A stretch of 64,000 nucleotides of DNA. Source: Larkinella humicola (GTDB lineage Bacteria; Bacteroidota; Bacteroidia; Cytophagales; Spirosomataceae). Each line of letters opens with the position of its first letter. The stretch's first letter is position 1. Where the stretch lies: the NCBI RefSeq assembly GCF_008727875.1, contig NZ_VTWS01000003.1:866728-930727 (forward strand), written 5' to 3'. This document shows positions 63,951 through 64,000 of the stretch, piece by piece. Both the position numbers and the translations under genes were made by a program. The notes beneath the pieces were generated by a model, which was given only the letters and a program-made list of their open reading frames with translations, had not been told where the DNA came from and did not search any database.

Positions 63951-64000
<50 letters not shown>

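Overview
The window looks like chromosomal DNA of a free-living Bacteroidota of the order Cytophagales, probably a Spirosoma/Larkinella-type organism. This rests on the 16S rRNA 5' end at the right edge, TAnnTTTG-type promoters, ECF sigma/FecR/SusC/SusD organisation, gliding lipoprotein GldJ, and type IX secretion (T9SS) sorting domains of both classes. GC content is near 50 %, genes are dense and often overlap by 4 nt, and I see no phage, insertion sequence, CRISPR array or tRNA. Family names come from motif recognition; no database search was run.

Layout. 1-12621 is a tightly coupled + strand surface-protein operon: the end of an outer-membrane beta-barrel gene, a 2479-residue secreted protein, two fibronectin-III proteins (one with a T9SS tail) and a lipoprotein. 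12622-12816 holds a repeat-like hairpin element. 12817-21739 (- strand) is an uptake and signalling locus: ECF sigma, FecR anti-sigma, STN-containing SusC, SusD, a DUF1080 keto-glycoside hydrolase-like protein and a Gfo/Idh/MocA oxidoreductase. 22132-26479 carries GAPDH, Dps, an HxlR regulator divergent from an SDR/SnoaL pair, and a secreted HExxH protein. 26621-33367 (mostly -) has a T9SS class-B adhesin-like protein, a protein made of four internal repeats, and dihydrolipoyl dehydrogenase. 33552-38779 has an Rpn-family nuclease, prfB with its programmed frameshift, hydrolases, a VTT membrane protein, a trans-sulfuration enzyme and a DUF4258/DUF2283 pair. 38809-41392 is a TonB-dependent receptor behind a TPP riboswitch.

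41549-58311 is an unbroken run of rightward genes except comF: an MhqO/MhqD-like quinone or catechol detoxification set, an orphan barstar, mfd, gldJ, DUF4175, mnmG, a methyltransferase and an Ig-like lipoprotein. It leads to 58312-58762, a non-coding interval with five exact DnaA boxes (TTATNCACA) in one orientation, several near-matches and an AT-rich flank: a strong candidate for the chromosomal origin oriC. A ParB-site-like palindrome lies 4.5 kb away, upstream of mnmG. Beyond the origin come a TPR protein, thrC, P5C dehydrogenase and the promoter, leader and first 50 nt of a 16S rRNA gene.

Functionally the window combines surface and T9SS biology (1-12.6, 26.6-29.5 and 47.5 kb), TonB-dependent nutrient uptake with two control modes (transmembrane ECF signalling and a riboswitch), and origin-proximal housekeeping. 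The signals most worth follow-up are the oriC candidate, the giant surface operon, the four-repeat secreted protein, the HxlR operator/promoter overlap, the two intergenic hairpin elements, and a strikingly frequent AAAACCG/CGGTTTT heptamer.
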